From Lycium barbarum (lineage: Eukaryota; Streptophyta; Magnoliopsida; Solanales; Solanaceae): a stretch of 64,000 nucleotides of DNA. Made by a program: the position numbers and the translations under genes. This document shows positions 35,952 through 48,180 of the stretch, one piece after another. Location: NCBI RefSeq assembly GCF_019175385.1, contig NC_083345.1, positions 6,735,205-6,799,204 on the forward strand, in the 5' to 3' direction. The notes below the pieces were generated by a model, which was not told where the DNA came from, did no database searches, and saw only the letters and a program-made list of their open reading frames with translations. The first letter of the stretch is position 1, and every line of letters begins with the position of its first letter.

Positions 35952-36183
35952 CTCTTTATTTTCATTTTTACTGGTCACGTTTAGCTTCTCGAGAGTTAAA
36001 TTACATGAACTTTGATAAATATTTTAAGATGTATTTTTTCATCATATTAATATGAGAACAATTGTAATTTATAGTATTTTTCGTATAATTTTTGAATATC
36101 TATTTAATTTAATTTAGCTCCGAAGATTAATTAAATTGACTCTCAAAAAGCGAAACGTGACAAGTAAAGGTGAACGGAGCGAG
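35952..36183. mobile_element. Stowaway-type (Tc1/mariner) MITE, 232 bp
   Basis: The inverted right end TACTCGCTCCGTTCACCTTT matches the Stowaway consensus start (TA + CTCCCTCCGTTC). The left end is TACTCTTTATTTTCATTTTT and the pairing continues through GTCACGTTT...GAGAGT. A TA dinucleotide flanks each end (35950-35951 and 36184-36185). Confidence 0.75.
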
Positions 36184-36185
36184 TA

Positions 36186-39100
36186 TTATCTAAAATTGAG
36201 CAATGTTACCATTCTTTAGACGTTTGGTCTAATATCAATCCCGATATTTAGAAAAAGTTTATTTTTTGTGCTTAACCTCTAAGGGGTCTATGATTATTAA
36301 CTATAATCGAAGGTTGAAGGGTAAGTCTGAAACTTTTTTTCTTGAATAATTTGGATATATAGAGTTCACCTATGTTGAGTTAGAGCTCTGTTAATGATAA
36401 TGGCAAATACAAGAGGATTTTGTAACTATAAGAGTATGAATGGACCAAATTTAAAGTTTAACATAGAACTAAATTAAATAATTTTAAATATAACAAAATC
36501 GAATTTGAACCATTTTCCATTATTAAACAAACTTGTAATTTATGTAGAAAAAATCATTTTGATCTTTGAAGGTGGCTTATTAAACTTGAAGAACGACATC
36601 ATTCAACAAACTTCCTTTTACAGCAATTTAAATCCACACTTTCTTGAAATTTGACCCTGAAAGTTATGGAGTAAATTTAGTTTTGATGATTTAAAAAGAA
36701 CCATTACAGAAATATTCAGGACCATTTTTCAGAATATATATTCATTTTGTGTGTTTGTCATTTTGAATGAAAACATAGCTTGTCGTAAAAATAAGAATAC
36801 ACATACTTTTAGTACTTAGCAGCAAACATACATTAACAAAAACGAAATAACAAGTAGTACCATATTCATAAACTGACAGCACATATATGCAATATGAGGT
36901 AATCTTATCCACTTGCAAAGACATGTATTACCATGTCGGTCAAGTAGTAATTAACTTGGAATCTTAGAGTTGTCGCTTTAATTCACTTTTTCTTTTTAGA
37001 ACGACATTGTTCGAGCCAGTTTGTGTATATCAATTACTCTATTTAATGAACGGTGAATATAATCTGCGGATTCGACTGAATTTGGTATTTTTAGTAAGTA
37101 ATTTTAAAAAATATAATAAGTTTGACATTGAGAAGTTTACATGTTAAAACCTTTTAAGTTCAAATTTTAAATTTGCCTAACTTCATTAATACATAACTAT
37201 CTCTTACCAGCATAAATTTCAAGTAACATTGTCGACAGAAGCTTCGACAGATTAGTAAAAATCATCCAACGTTTTACTGTCCTGTTATGATACTTGAAGT
37301 TTGAGCTCTGGTTTCTTGCCTTTTTTCATTCTTTTTCTCAATTATAAACAAGAAATTTGCCTAAACTTGACACTTTAACCATAACGAGTTAAACAGTCAA
37401 GATGACGTTTATGTCTCAACTAAAGAGTGATTAGAGACAGAGTTGTACAAACAATTATTGCTTGTTGGTCCCATCTTTGATTACTATTTGCCAACCCTTT
37501 TGATAAAGCCCTTAAACCTTTTTAAAATTCTAATTCCAACCACAACTCTTATTAATTTATTCTTATAATCTCTACAGTTTGACCCAATAATATTATTCTC
37601 CAAAATATAAAAACTGATATAGAATTTTCGGATCTTTCAAAGATGGACCCATTATTGAGCCTATTTCAAGCAACTAGACTGTCACTATGTTGTTGCAATT
37701 TTTTCTAAGAATAAAAATCATTACCTACCTTGTTATTTTCCATGCATCTTCTTAAAAACACTTCTCTCTCACTTCTTTTTTTTTTTTTTTTTTTGGTTGC
37801 GCGGTGGTGGGGGTTGTGGGTGGGTGGGTGGAGGAATCAATGTTAGGACGAATTTTATGTGCATAAAATTTGTCTCAACCCGATGCTTGTAAACCAACCT
37901 ATAATTGCATTCTTGAAAAATACTGTATTTTCACCTTTTTCTTAATTTTGTCAGAACCCATGTAGGAAAGCTTTCAATTGCACGAGCAGTGGCGAAATCA
38001 TAATTTTTGTTAAGGATGTTCAAGTATATATAAGATATTTTTTTTTATCTATATACATAATATTATTTCTAATATTCAGAATATAATTTTTTGATGAAAG
38101 ATATTTAACTGACTAGCCTTCAGTTTCTGTATCTATGCCACTCACTAAGAGGGACAAGATTGTGCATTTAGGAGTACATGGAAATGCACCGCATGCTGGT
38201 AAAAAAAAAAAAGTACTATGTACACCACATTCTTTAATTTCCTTTTTTCCCCATAAATATTGAATAAAAAAGTAATTACGCATGAAGCTATTATAAATTA
38301 TTTTGCATATCCATGCCTGGCTAACACAATATTAAAACAGAAATCCTAAAGCTTCTTGGAGGTTAGTTCATCTAATCTAATTCTCCACTCAAAGTAAGCT
38401 GGCCCATGAAAATTCCAACATCTAACTAATATACCACTATCATTAGATTTTTTTTTTAATTATTTAATATTTAGAACACTTTAATCCCATTAGTGAACTA
38501 GTGGTGAATTAAAGCATTCACCCTTATACTCTCTAAAGATGAATATGATCCTAAATATTTTTTATAAAGGTGCTACCTAAATACAACGCATCTAATTGTA
38601 TATTTTTATTTTAATAATATTCCAAATTCCTTAGGAAAAAGTAAATTAAAAGATGATTTGTTGGTTGAAATATGGCATGAATGATATTTTTTCTAATAGT
38701 GACTTGTGAACTTTTAGGGTCGCAATCATAGGGAAGGTTAGGCTTAAAAGCAAATGAATGACAGATGTACACAAATTATCTTAGAATTATCTTATATTCT
38801 TGCTCACTAAATGACATGAGTCAACTAACTACATACAAATATAATAAAGTTATATTCTAGCTACTTAAAGAAACTGATAGTTTGGTCGATAATTCATATT
38901 TTATAAAAATAACACAATGAGAATATAATCTCGATTAGAAAAAACAATTAAATGATGGTAGTTCAATACAATGCAAATGCATAAGTTTCGAGAAACGTCT
39001 ACCTAATACACAAAAATATGCGTAATACTTATGTATATGCATACAAAATTATAAACATACAGAGTGGAAATATCGTAGAAGTTTGGAGAATTTATGCAAA

Positions 39101-40249
39101 TTTTTATTTTTTATGCCTCTATTTGGATTTTATCTCTATTTTAAAAAGTTGTAAATATAATCCCTAAGACTGACAAAACATTCTAGACTTATTATAATGT
39201 TTTCTCATAAGATTTTGAGTGTGCTCAAAATGGGTCTTTAGACTGTGGTCTAAAAGATTCTTAAGTTGCAAGAAAATTAAAAGGAGAGTCATTTACTAAA
39301 CAGTTATTTGGAAGAATAAAAAGGACAACCGACGAAATATCTGAGTCTTATAAGTTCATCCAAAGTAACTTTGACTCAGACCTTATATTTGTGTTAAGAA
39401 ATTTACTAAGTATAAATAATAGGTTTTTAACCTAGTAAATTAAATAAGATGCAATAGCATTTCAAGCTCGAACCTGTAAAATTCGCATTCTGAATCTGCA
39501 TCTACACGACCACGGGGATATATTTAAAGCAAAATGGTAGTAATATATTGAAGGGAAAAAAGAGAGGAGAGATTTAAATTTAAATAGTTTTAAGAAGCAA
39601 CAAAATCAGCGAGGTCTTGCTATTATATAACGCACTGCTTTCACATTTTAATACCTATAATTTAATTATCTGACAAAGTTTTTAGAGGGTTTTGGGTATT
39701 ACTGTATTAGGGAGAGGGGAATATTATGACAATTGATTGCTGATTGATAACAGGAGTAATTATAGATTTATTTGGGAAAATGGATTAGTTAGAGCACATA
39801 CGATTGCATCTATGATTCTGGTTAGGTGTTTAAATGATGCAATTGCCATTTGTAATATTTCGAAAGGGGAATATTATCACAATTGGTGGCTGCCTAATTA
39901 TGGAATATATAAATTTCTTTGGAAGAAAAAAAATGGTATCAGTGTGAGTGCATTAGTAAGCTTTCTTATATTTTTATATTGTAAGGAATTGTTACATTAA
40001 GAAAAGAACATTATCATGGAATATTTTTTTATTTACAGTATAATAATTTACATATATTTATCCCGAAAGCCTTGGACTAATTGTTCACATTCAATCTAAT
40101 CAAAGCATGAATTTTATGTTTAATTTTAGTGCTTTTTATATTACTGTTGGTTTTTACTCGGCAAAAATTTACACTAATGCATATTTAACGTAATATATAG
40201 TTTAAAAATAAATTAAGGTGAGAATATATATTAAATAACTATGAGTTAG
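36186..40249. other. Long intergenic stretch, no gene seen
   Basis: AT-rich, with scattered short frames only. A frame at 39737-40000 encodes 87 residues without a recognisable domain. Near 37985-38120 a GAGCAGTGGCGAAATCAT ... ATGCCACTCACT pair may mark a decayed MITE. A 16- to 18-T run and a G-rich GGTGGTGGGGGTTGTGGG patch lie near 37780-37830. No RNA gene or coding exon can be supported. Confidence 0.4.
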
Positions 40250-40496
40250 CACTACACCAAAAGAGGTTTTTAGTGGCAATATATTTCCTTTTAGCGACAA
40301 TAGTTATTGCCACAAAAACATTTACCAGCAATTGGTTAAATGTCATTAGATTCAAGGTCGCTAAAGCATTTAGCGGCATTTATTGTTAGGGCTAAAGTTT
40401 GGCATTGCCGGTAATAACTGATTCTGGAATACAATTAGCGGCAATTAAGTTAATGCCGTTAACTAATTGCCGCTAAAAGCATATTTTGTTGTAGTG
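40250..40496. mobile_element. CACTA-like MITE, 247 bp
   Basis: Begins CACTACACCAAAAGAGG and ends TTTTGTTGTAGTG, giving CACTACA-type inverted ends. The interior consists of inverted TAGCGGCAAT/ATTGCCGCTA motifs. This is the end sequence of CACTA (En/Spm) elements. A 3-bp target duplication is not clear (TAG versus ATA). Confidence 0.7.
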
Positions 40497-40927
40497 ATAT
40501 AGTGATATAAGTGTATCTCAAAACATATGTCATGTCTTTATTAGGTTGATATATATAAACATGATAAAAGTAAGTTTTTACCGATTTTCACCCATTCATA
40601 TGGTAGTTTTGTAATGTCATGTCATTGTGTGTGTGTGTGTTCCTTCTGAGGTTTCACCAAAATTTTCTATATGATGTGCAGTGTAGGTACAATACCAGAG
40701 TACAAATTCTTCTTTTTATCAGTGTTTTTGTTCCCTTTTCACTTGCTGAACTTCAAATCAGCAATAATTTTAAGTAAAATGTGGCATAGTTCTAAATTTA
40801 TCTGAAACATATGCGAACGAATCCAAACATCCATTCAAAATCTTTAAGGCAAAGAATGGAGTAGTGCATAATTGTCATAAAACCTTTATGGAAACACTTT
40901 ATACAAGAATTGAAGGACAAGTATATT

Positions 40928-41120
40928 TTTTTCTAGTTTCCCATCCGGTGTTTGTGTACCGGCTTTGGAGCCCGACTGTACCCGGATTTACTCCGTGTAG
41001 GGGCCCATTCGGGGGAAACGCTCCCTATCAAGGATTTTTTCATACCCATGATTCGAACCCAAGACCCCTGCTTAACAGAGGAGGAGCCCCATCCGCTGCA
41101 CCAGATCCTTAATTTGGTGG
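40928..41120 (-). mobile_element. tRNA-derived SINE on the minus strand
   Basis: A 17-bp duplication TGAAGGACAAGTATATT flanks it at 40911-40927 and 41121-41137. Read on the minus strand it starts with a pol III A-box-like TGGTGCAGCGGATGG, followed by a B-box-like GGGTTCGAATCATG. It ends GATGGGAAACTAG plus a short A tail. This is the layout of tRNA-related plant SINEs (SolS-type). Confidence 0.85.
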
Positions 41121-41194
41121 TGAAGGACAAGTATATTCTTTAGCATCTCTATGTACCCGTAACTCGATCTAGGAGTTACACGTGGATTTAAGAA

Positions 41195-41350
41195 GGGGGG
41201 GGGGGGGGGGCGGGGGTGCGGGGGGGTTGGATGCTCAACAAATTAAGGAGCAAATCTGAAGCAATGTTAGCAGCTCGATAGGTTGAAGACAGAGAGAGAG
41301 TCGAGAGCAGCTTGGTATACTGAGCTTTTAGAGAGAGAGGTCTATAGTGA
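41195..41350. repeat. G16 run and GA repeats
   Basis: A 16-G homopolymer is followed by CGGGGGTGCGGGGGGG; GAGAGAGAG-type tracts lie at about 41290-41340. Length of the G run may vary between assemblies. Confidence 0.6.
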
Positions 41351-41672
41351 TAGAATATGTAACAATGAAACGGTCCTAAAACTAGGCTTATGAGAGTTTT
41401 AACTCTAATATTTTATTTTATTGTGATGACATTGGAACCGCAGCCGCTATCCTTCGAGTGCGCACAGGATAAACTCAGCTCACGTGCAATAGCTGACAAA
41501 CATTTAACTTTGATATTTATGTGAAATGATGCACGTATTTAACCAAAAACCTTTGATCAATGAGTGGAGTGGCACACAATAAAACCCACACGACAAAGGA
41601 CGAGTGTATTCACTAACAACATATAATTGAGACAAACTTTGAAACAATGCACACTAGTGATAGCCAGGGATA

Positions 41673-41985
41673 GAGTCCGGAGCCTAAATGACATAAAAAT
41701 ACACGGTATAGACCAAAAGGGGGCTGCCTTTTAATTATATACCAAAACGGGTATACCCCAATTTTTTTTTTCATTGTTAGAAAATCACAGCAAAAAAAAA
41801 AAAAATTAATGGTATAACGTGGACTGATCCACGTTATACAAATAATTTTGTATAACGTGGGATCAGTTCACGTTATACCATTAATGTTGTAAAACGTGGA
41901 TTGATCCACGTTATACAAAATTATTTGTATAACGTGGATTAATCCACGTTATACCATTAATATATATTTTTCTCCCCAACGTTTT
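41673..41985 (+). repeat. Left terminal inverted repeat with hairpin units
   Basis: Contains three successive units of the type TATAACGTGGATTGATCCAC-GTTATA between about 41810 and 41965. Each is itself a palindrome around GGAT(C/T)ATCC-like centres, separated by CAAATAATTTTG spacers. The outer part matches the right arm. Confidence 0.75.
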
Positions 41986-42188
41986 ACAAAATAGGAGTCC
42001 GAAACTAAAATACCCCCAAAAAAATCATTTTGAACCAAAATACCCCAACAAAAAAAAATGTTACAAAAATACCTTTAACGCAATAAAATACTGCGCTAAA
42101 GTTTTTTTTTTTTTTTTGCATAGCGCAGTAAAATACTGCGCTATAGCGAGCACAAAAAAAAAATTTGGTAAACTTTTTTTTTGCAACA

Positions 42189-42714
42189 CTTAGTGTTTTT
42201 TCCATACTTTGACCAATGATTAGTCGTGTGTGAAGACTCCGAAACGTCAATATTTTACATAGAACCTGAATTTTTTTTCTGCGTACAATAATGTAGGCTC
42301 AATACATCAAGGATACGTAGACGTTCGGATCGCCATTTTAGGGGTTGAAAAGGTGCCCGAAGTAAGTTTTGTTTGAAAAAACTTAGTGTTTTTTCCATAC
42401 TTTGACCAATGATTAGTCGTGTGTGAAGACTCCGAAACGTCAATATTTTATATAGAACCTGATATTTTTTCTGTGTACAATAATGTAGGCTCAATACATC
42501 AAGGATACGTAGACGTTCGGATCGTCATTTTAGGGGTTGAAAAGGTGCCCGAAGTAAGCTTTGTTTGAAAAAACTTAGTGTTTTTTCCATACTTTGACCA
42601 ATGATTAGTCGTGTGTCAAGACTCCGAAACGTCAATATTTTATATAGAACCTGATATTTTTTCTGCGTACAATAATGTAGGCTCAATACATCAAGGATAC
42701 GTAGACGTTCGGAT
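42189..42714 (+). repeat. Three ~192-bp tandem repeats inside the Mutator-like element
   Basis: CTTAGTGTTTTTTCCATAC begins a unit at 42189, 42382 and 42574. Each unit also has GACCAATGATTAGTCGTGTG and TACGTAGACGTTCGGAT. The third is cut by the solo LTR after CGGAT and resumes at 45643. An inverted copy lies at 46150-46345. Confidence 0.85.
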
Positions 42715-43098
42715 TGTTATATCCCGCATTTTTGCGTATTCGGAAAAATTCGAAATAATTTTGACTTGTAAGAAATAAGGCCATAATTTGATTTTTTATT
42801 TAATACATGTATGTTGTGGTTCATGAAAAATATTGACGCGAAAATATCGAGGAAGGCTAAGGGCAAAAATTGAAATTTTAAAAATTAGTTTCGTGAATTA
42901 CAAATTATTTAACCAAATAATTGGACTAAAAAAAAAGAGACAAAAGGTCCAACATTGTAGGGGTTGGCCGGCCATGGAGTGTGTGGCCCAAGGCCCACTT
43001 AAAATTTCATCAAAGTAATATAAGTGTGGGCTTATTATCATTCTCATTCATTCACAAACTAGAACATTCAAGAGAGAGAGAAGGAAAGTGAGAGCTAC

Positions 43099-43129
<31 letters not shown>

Positions 43130-45642
43130 CATTCGGCCGTGTGAGAGAAAAAAAAAATTGTTGGAGCTCAAATCTTTGGTTCAAAATTCATCTCTTTTGA
43201 ATTCCTATTAAGCCCGGAACCCTCTTCAATGTGATACAAATTTGGAGGTAAGAAAGTACTTTTTTTATCAACTGAAAAAATTTGGAAAAAGGTAAGAATT
43301 CTACTCTTTTTGTCTTGGAAGAATTTTATATATATGTTGTAGTTTATGGAAGTGATTGTAAAGTATGAGAATTTTGTGCTATGGGTATGTGTGTGTGTGG
43401 CCGAAAATGGTTGTGATGGAGAGGGATGATCAACATTTTATTTATTATGTTAAATTGTGTTGTTGTGGCCTTGTGATGTAAATGAAAGATTAAATGGTTA
43501 TAGTTAGCATGAAAATTTGTTGCTAAGTTGTTGTCGGAAAGTATGCGATTTTATTATAGTTTATGTAATTATGGGAATGGAATTGTTAAAGTGCAAATTG
43601 TGGTTGTTGATGAAATTGGAAGGTGAAAAATTGGGTTGTGAATGTTGTGTCGAAGGTTGGAGGTTTCGGGTAAATTATAGTTTTGGAGGGATTTTTGCAT
43701 ATTTTGTAGAATGGTATGAAATGCTTTGAATTGCACTTGAATGGTCTTGAATTGGTAATGAATGTGTAAGTGTCGATATCGGCTTGAAAAATTCGTAGTT
43801 GAATTGAATGTCGATGAATTATGTTGAAAGGAAGGTTACTAGTGTTGGACTGCATTTTTAATTGATTTTTGATGTTATTGGTTTGGTTGTTGGTATTGTT
43901 GGTATGGTTGTTGATGAATCTGGCCGAGTTTAATTCTCGGAGATGTTGAATTTACAGGGGAGGTGCTGCCGAAATTTCTGTAGACAAGTACTAGTTAGAA
44001 TTAAACTCCTAAGTACTTGTAGCTAACTTTTGGGTAATTGATAATATTATTGTAGATATTGGAGAGCCCGAGACTTGAGTCGGGATTTGTTTGGCGAGTG
44101 ATCGAGATTTGGTAGTGAGCGATCGAGGTATGTAAAGCTTACCTTTCTTCCTTTTTGGCATGACCTTTATGAAATAAATGAATGACATATATGTATGCTC
44201 TAAAGAAAATTCTACTCCTAGAACCACTAGGATGGCCTATGTCTTTGATTTCCATGAACTATTCCATATGACTCGTCACATGCCTATGATGTTCGAAGTA
44301 TTAGTCGATACGTTTCCGGATATGGTTTGAAAAATATTTGATATGGCCTAAGTTTGGATATGTATATTTCGAATATGTGCATATGATTCTAAGGCTCCGT
44401 TTGAAGTACCCTATAATGTTATTTGAAAGTTCCTCAATATGAATGATACCAAATTTTCAGAAAATGACCTATGATGTGTTTTTCGAAAGTTTTGTAATTT
44501 GAAAGTTTCCAACTTTAGTATACTAATTCCGATGGACTCGATGCTTACCTTGAGCCTTCTAATATCAGTATGTATATGTATTTATTCGTCGAGTCTTGGA
44601 ATTCATTTAAATATATAAATGCATATGGTTTCCGCACTACTCCGCTCGTGCCTACTGCTATGTTATCGTTCGCCGGTTCCCGGACCGGTTTTGTGATCGT
44701 GCGCATTATGTGATATTCGACAGTATGATGTGTTACGGTTCCCGAGACCTCGCCATAGGGTCGGGGTACCGCTTATATACGGCGTTATGATGTGATATGG
44801 CATATGATATATTATGGTGTTGTGATATGTTACGATGATACGATATGTTCGGGGATTGTACGAAGATATGAAACCTTCTGGAGTATGATGTGTTGTGGCG
44901 CCAGCGTCGGAGTGGCGGCCACGTTCCTGAGCCTTATGCATGATTTTTATTTGCATGATATATATACATATACTTTCTGTACAAATTTTGATATACCCAT
45001 TTTGTATCCATCTTCTGTACTCCTCACTTCAGTTATGATTCGGATTTCTGTATTTCATGCTTTACATACTCAGTACATATTTCGTACTGACCCCCTTTCT
45101 TCGGGGGCTGCGTTTCATGCCCGCAGGTACGGACGTTAGTTTTGGTGATCCTCCAGTATAGGATACATATTCTGCCACTTGGATTACTCCCCTTGATCCG
45201 GAGCTCATATTTTTGGTACATATCTTCTGTTATACATATTCTGTATATATGACTATTTGGGTACGGCGGGGCCCTGTCCCGTCATATGTTTCTGTTATGT
45301 TTTGTAGAGGCCTGTAGTCATATATGTGGGTCATGGGTCATGTTTGTTCGTTTGTGATTATGATCTGCGTCTTAATGCGGCCCCGTTTACTATTATGGCC
45401 ACAACGGCCCCTCTGTTTGTATATGTGTGTATAATCTGGGCGATGTCTATTCCGCCAGCCTACAGGATTTGATATGATGACTCTGTACGGGCGACCGCTT
45501 AAGACGATATTTGCTTCCAGTATCTGCTTAAATTAATGTATGTTAAGTTTGACTAAGTCCTTGATATGTCGATCTGGTACGTAAGTCTGTTTGGGTGTCC
45601 AAATAGGGCACCAGTCGCGGCCCACGGGGCTGGGTCGTGACA
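42715..45642 (+). mobile_element. Solo LTR of a Ty3/gypsy element (Tekay/Del-like), 2,928 bp
   Basis: Starts TGTTATATCCCGCA and ends TGGGTCGTGACA. It is flanked by the exact 5-bp duplication CGGAT at 42710-42714 and 45643-45647. The target sequence continues directly across (GTTCGGAT / AGTCATTTTAGGGG), so this is a clean solo LTR formed after insertion. There are no coding frames; several short frames here are incidental. Size and end sequences resemble the long LTRs of Tekay/Del chromoviruses, an assignment made from memory. An A-run of about 28 lies near 43100. Confidence 0.9.
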
Positions 45643-46149
45643 CGGATAGTCATTTTAGGGGTTGAAAAGGTACCCGAAGTAAGTTTTGTTTGGAAACTTT
45701 AGGGTGTTTTATTTTTTAAGATTTTGATTTAAGCGTGTAATTTTTTAATCAAGACATAACTTTATTTTGAATATAAATATAATTCTAAAAAATATAGGGA
45801 GAAAATCTAGTTGTAAAGTGGTCAAACTTTAGATGGTCATAACTTTGCGCTCGGATGTTCGATTTACGCGATTTTTTTTTTTTTTGGGTATTTTTTCGAG
45901 ATCTATGCGGACCGATTTTAAAAAAAAACACCTTTTATCCCATTCAATTTTAATTTTCCCCCAAATTGGCGTGAAATTTTCAGTTTTATTTACTTATAAT
46001 ATGATGATACGCAATAGATTTCAACGTAAAAATCCCGGGGTAATGTAGCTGTGAATGTCAATTTCACTTCTGTGGTTTCAATTTTTGAAAATAAAGCTGA
46101 CTAATTTCTCGACATATAAAGTTGACTAAAATAACCTTACAGTCAAACA

Positions 46150-46345
46150 CTAAGTTTTTTCAAACAAAACTTACTTCGGGCACCTTTTCAACCCCTAAAA
46201 TGACGATCCGAACGTCTACGTATCCTTGATGTATTGAGCTTACATTATTGTACGCAGAAAAAAATATTAGGTTCTATATAAAATATTGAAGTTTCGGAGT
46301 CTTGACACACGACTAATCATTGGTCAAAGTATGAAAAAACACACT
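46150..46345 (-). repeat. Inverted copy of the 192-bp unit
   Basis: Contains the complement of the tandem unit at 42189-42714 (AAAATGACGATCCGAACGTC, CACACGACTAATCATTGGTC, then CATACTTTGACC read on the minus strand). It lies between the solo LTR side and the zinc-knuckle remnant and extends the inverted symmetry of the host element. Confidence 0.8.
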
Positions 46346-46356
46346 AAGTATTTTGG

Positions 46357-46455
46357 TATGAAATGGATATAGCTCCTGCTCGCATGGCTAGAAAGTGTAG
46401 TACGTGCAAGCAAACAGGTCATAACAAGAATCGTTGCCCCGACAGAAATCAGTAG
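46357..46455 (+). pseudogene. Zinc-knuckle remnant, probably the last piece of a Mutator-like transposase
   Basis: The frame reads WYEMDIAPARMA, then RKCSTCKQTGHNKNRCPDR and NQ, then TAG at 46453. The spacing is CX2CX4HX4C. Mutator-like transposases commonly end with such a CCHC knuckle, and the position close to the right terminal repeat of the element fits that. There is nothing recognisable before it. Alternatively it could be a copia/gypsy gag knuckle, but no other retroviral domain is near. Confidence 0.6.
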
Positions 46456-46749
46456 TTGTTGTTGCTTGTTGGTTTTTATGTTTTTTCTTAAGTTGTGCGA
46501 TCGTTGTTTCCTTATGTAATCTTCCAAGAATATATAACATGTCTTGTGCCGTATAGTTAGTATGTAATTTAACATTTACTACTCAGTTAATGTGTGACGT
46601 TTATTTAACTTATATTTTATTTTTTATTTATGTTCACATATATAACACATATTTAATTATTGCATGTGTTAAAATATTTATTTCAGTTAATCACTGAAAT
46701 TAACTATATGCTTTAAAAATTAAAAAAATCAATAAATTTTTTTTATTAA

Positions 46750-47061
46750 ACACACAGTCGAATATGATTTAAATAGAGGCAACGTCTTACAAACTATTTT
46801 GTAAAACGTTGGGGAGAAAAATATATATTAATGGTATAACGTGGACTGATCCACGTTATACAAATTTGTATAACGTGGATCAGTCCACATTATACCATTA
46901 TTTTTTAAAAAAAAAAATTGCTGTGATTTTCTGACAATGCAAAAAAAAAATTGGGATATAACGTGGACTCCTCCACGTTATACCCGTTTTGGTATATAAT
47001 TAAAAGGCAGTTTCCTTTTGATTTATACCGTGTATTTTTATGCCCTTTAGGCTCCGAACTC
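46750..47061 (-). repeat. Right terminal inverted repeat with hairpin units
   Basis: Mirror copy of 41673-41985. Palindromic TATAACGTGGACTGATCCAC-type units at about 46832-46900, and one further TATAACGTGGACTCCTCCAC unit at about 46956 that the left arm has largely lost. Confidence 0.75.
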
Positions 47062-47456
47062 GCTAGAGATAAGTGTATTCTAGTACGCATTAGTAGAAAA
47101 TACACCAACGTATAAGTCGGTTATACACATATATTTTGATAAAAACTTGAAACCTCCAATCTCAGTAAGAACAAGATAACATGTACCAAGTACCAACTAC
47201 CATGTAAAAATTGTAAAGCGAAGAAGAATAGCATCCAAGATTCCAATACCAACAGACACTTAAATCTAAATCTTGCCAAGGCATATTACCAGACTGATCA
47301 GCTCATTTGGCTAGAATTCTACTCGAACGAAAGTGTACTACCTACTGTATACTCATTTTGGCTAGAATTCTACACCTGAAAAGGCGATTTGTAATAGTTG
47401 TAACTAGTTCATTTGTGGTAGGATTGGCCAGAGGCGGATCTAGTGGAATTAATAAA
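47062..47456. other. Intergenic, nothing recognised
   Basis: AT-rich spacer between the Mutator-like element and the next MITE. CATTTTGGCTAGAATTCTAC is repeated about 50 bp apart near 47305-47370. Confidence 0.4.
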
Positions 47457-47898
47457 TTTTTTTGCGCGGACTGTCCTTCTTTTGGGGTGGTCTTTAATTT
47501 TTGTCCCTCAAATTGCTGGTCTTTAATTTTTAGCCTCCGCTTAAAAGGGGACCAAAAATACCCAAAGTTTTGGATTCGAACCTCCGCTCTTAAAAAAAAA
47601 AATCCAAAAGGCTCCTTTACAAAAAATTTGTCTTATGCGACAGACTTTTAGTTATGCATTAAGACAAAGTCTGCCGTCTCCAGCATAGAACAATAGGTTC
47701 TCTGTAATTTTGTGTGAATAGGCATAAGTTCATAGAAACCTATGCCTCACAAAATTATTATTATTTTCGACTCTGCTGGGTTTCGAAACCAGAAACTCGA
47801 GTATTTTCAGTCACCTTTTTAAGCGAAGGGCAAAAATTAAAGACCAGCAATTTTGAGGAGCAAAAATTAAAGATTTGAAGGACAATCCGTGCAAAAAA
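47457..47898. mobile_element. MITE with 22-bp inverted ends (442 bp)
   Basis: The left end TTTTTTGCGCGGACTGTCCT and inverted right end TTTTTTGCACGGATTGTCCT pair. Subterminal copies of GGTCTTTAATTTTTG and its complement CAAAAATTAAAGACC extend the symmetry. Related pieces lie at 55609-55690 and 59076-59496. No reading frame and no certain target duplication. Confidence 0.75.
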
Positions 47899-48180
47899 CT
47901 GCTTCTAGTATAGGCACATTATGTCTCTCAGCTTTGCTTCCTCTGTCTTATGTAAGTAATACACAAGAATTAACGAAGTTGCTTGCATTTAAATTATTAT
48001 TCTACATAACTAAAAATGGAAGCAATTGGCTGTTACAGATGAAGTGAAATGATTTGTTAACAATGCCAACTGCTATAGAGACATAGGAGCAAAATCCACT
48101 CTCTCTAAATTACTTGTAGAAGTAAAAATACAGATGCTCTGAAGCAGTAGGACGTATTCACTACATTAAGAGATGAGGCA

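Larger units (their letters stand above)
41673..47061. mobile_element. Mutator-like element with ~310-bp terminal inverted repeats, holding a solo LTR
   Basis: Left arm 41673-41985 and right arm 46750-47061 are inverted copies: GAG(T)CCGGAGCCTAAA start, AAAAATACACGGTATA, TTAATTATATACCAAAACGG, GAAAATCACAGCA and TTTCTCCCCAACGTTTTACA in the same order. Flanks GCCAGGGAT (41663-41671) and GCTAGAGAT (47062-47070) match at seven of nine positions, fitting the 9-bp duplication of Mutator-like elements within one base of offset. A zinc-knuckle coding remnant lies near the right end. A 2.9-kb solo LTR inserted later. No transposase core is present, so it is non-autonomous. Confidence 0.75.

Noticed and set aside
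39737..40000. 87-codon plus-strand frame as a gene
   Set aside because: No recognisable domain, no splice context and highly AT-rich surroundings; treated as incidental.
43099..43126. A28 run as the tail of a retroposed gene
   Set aside because: It lies within the solo LTR, no coding sequence precedes it and no duplication flanks it.
44663..45221. Several open frames inside the 2.9-kb solo LTR
   Set aside because: They overlap each other on both strands, have no domains, and lie in a well-bounded LTR.
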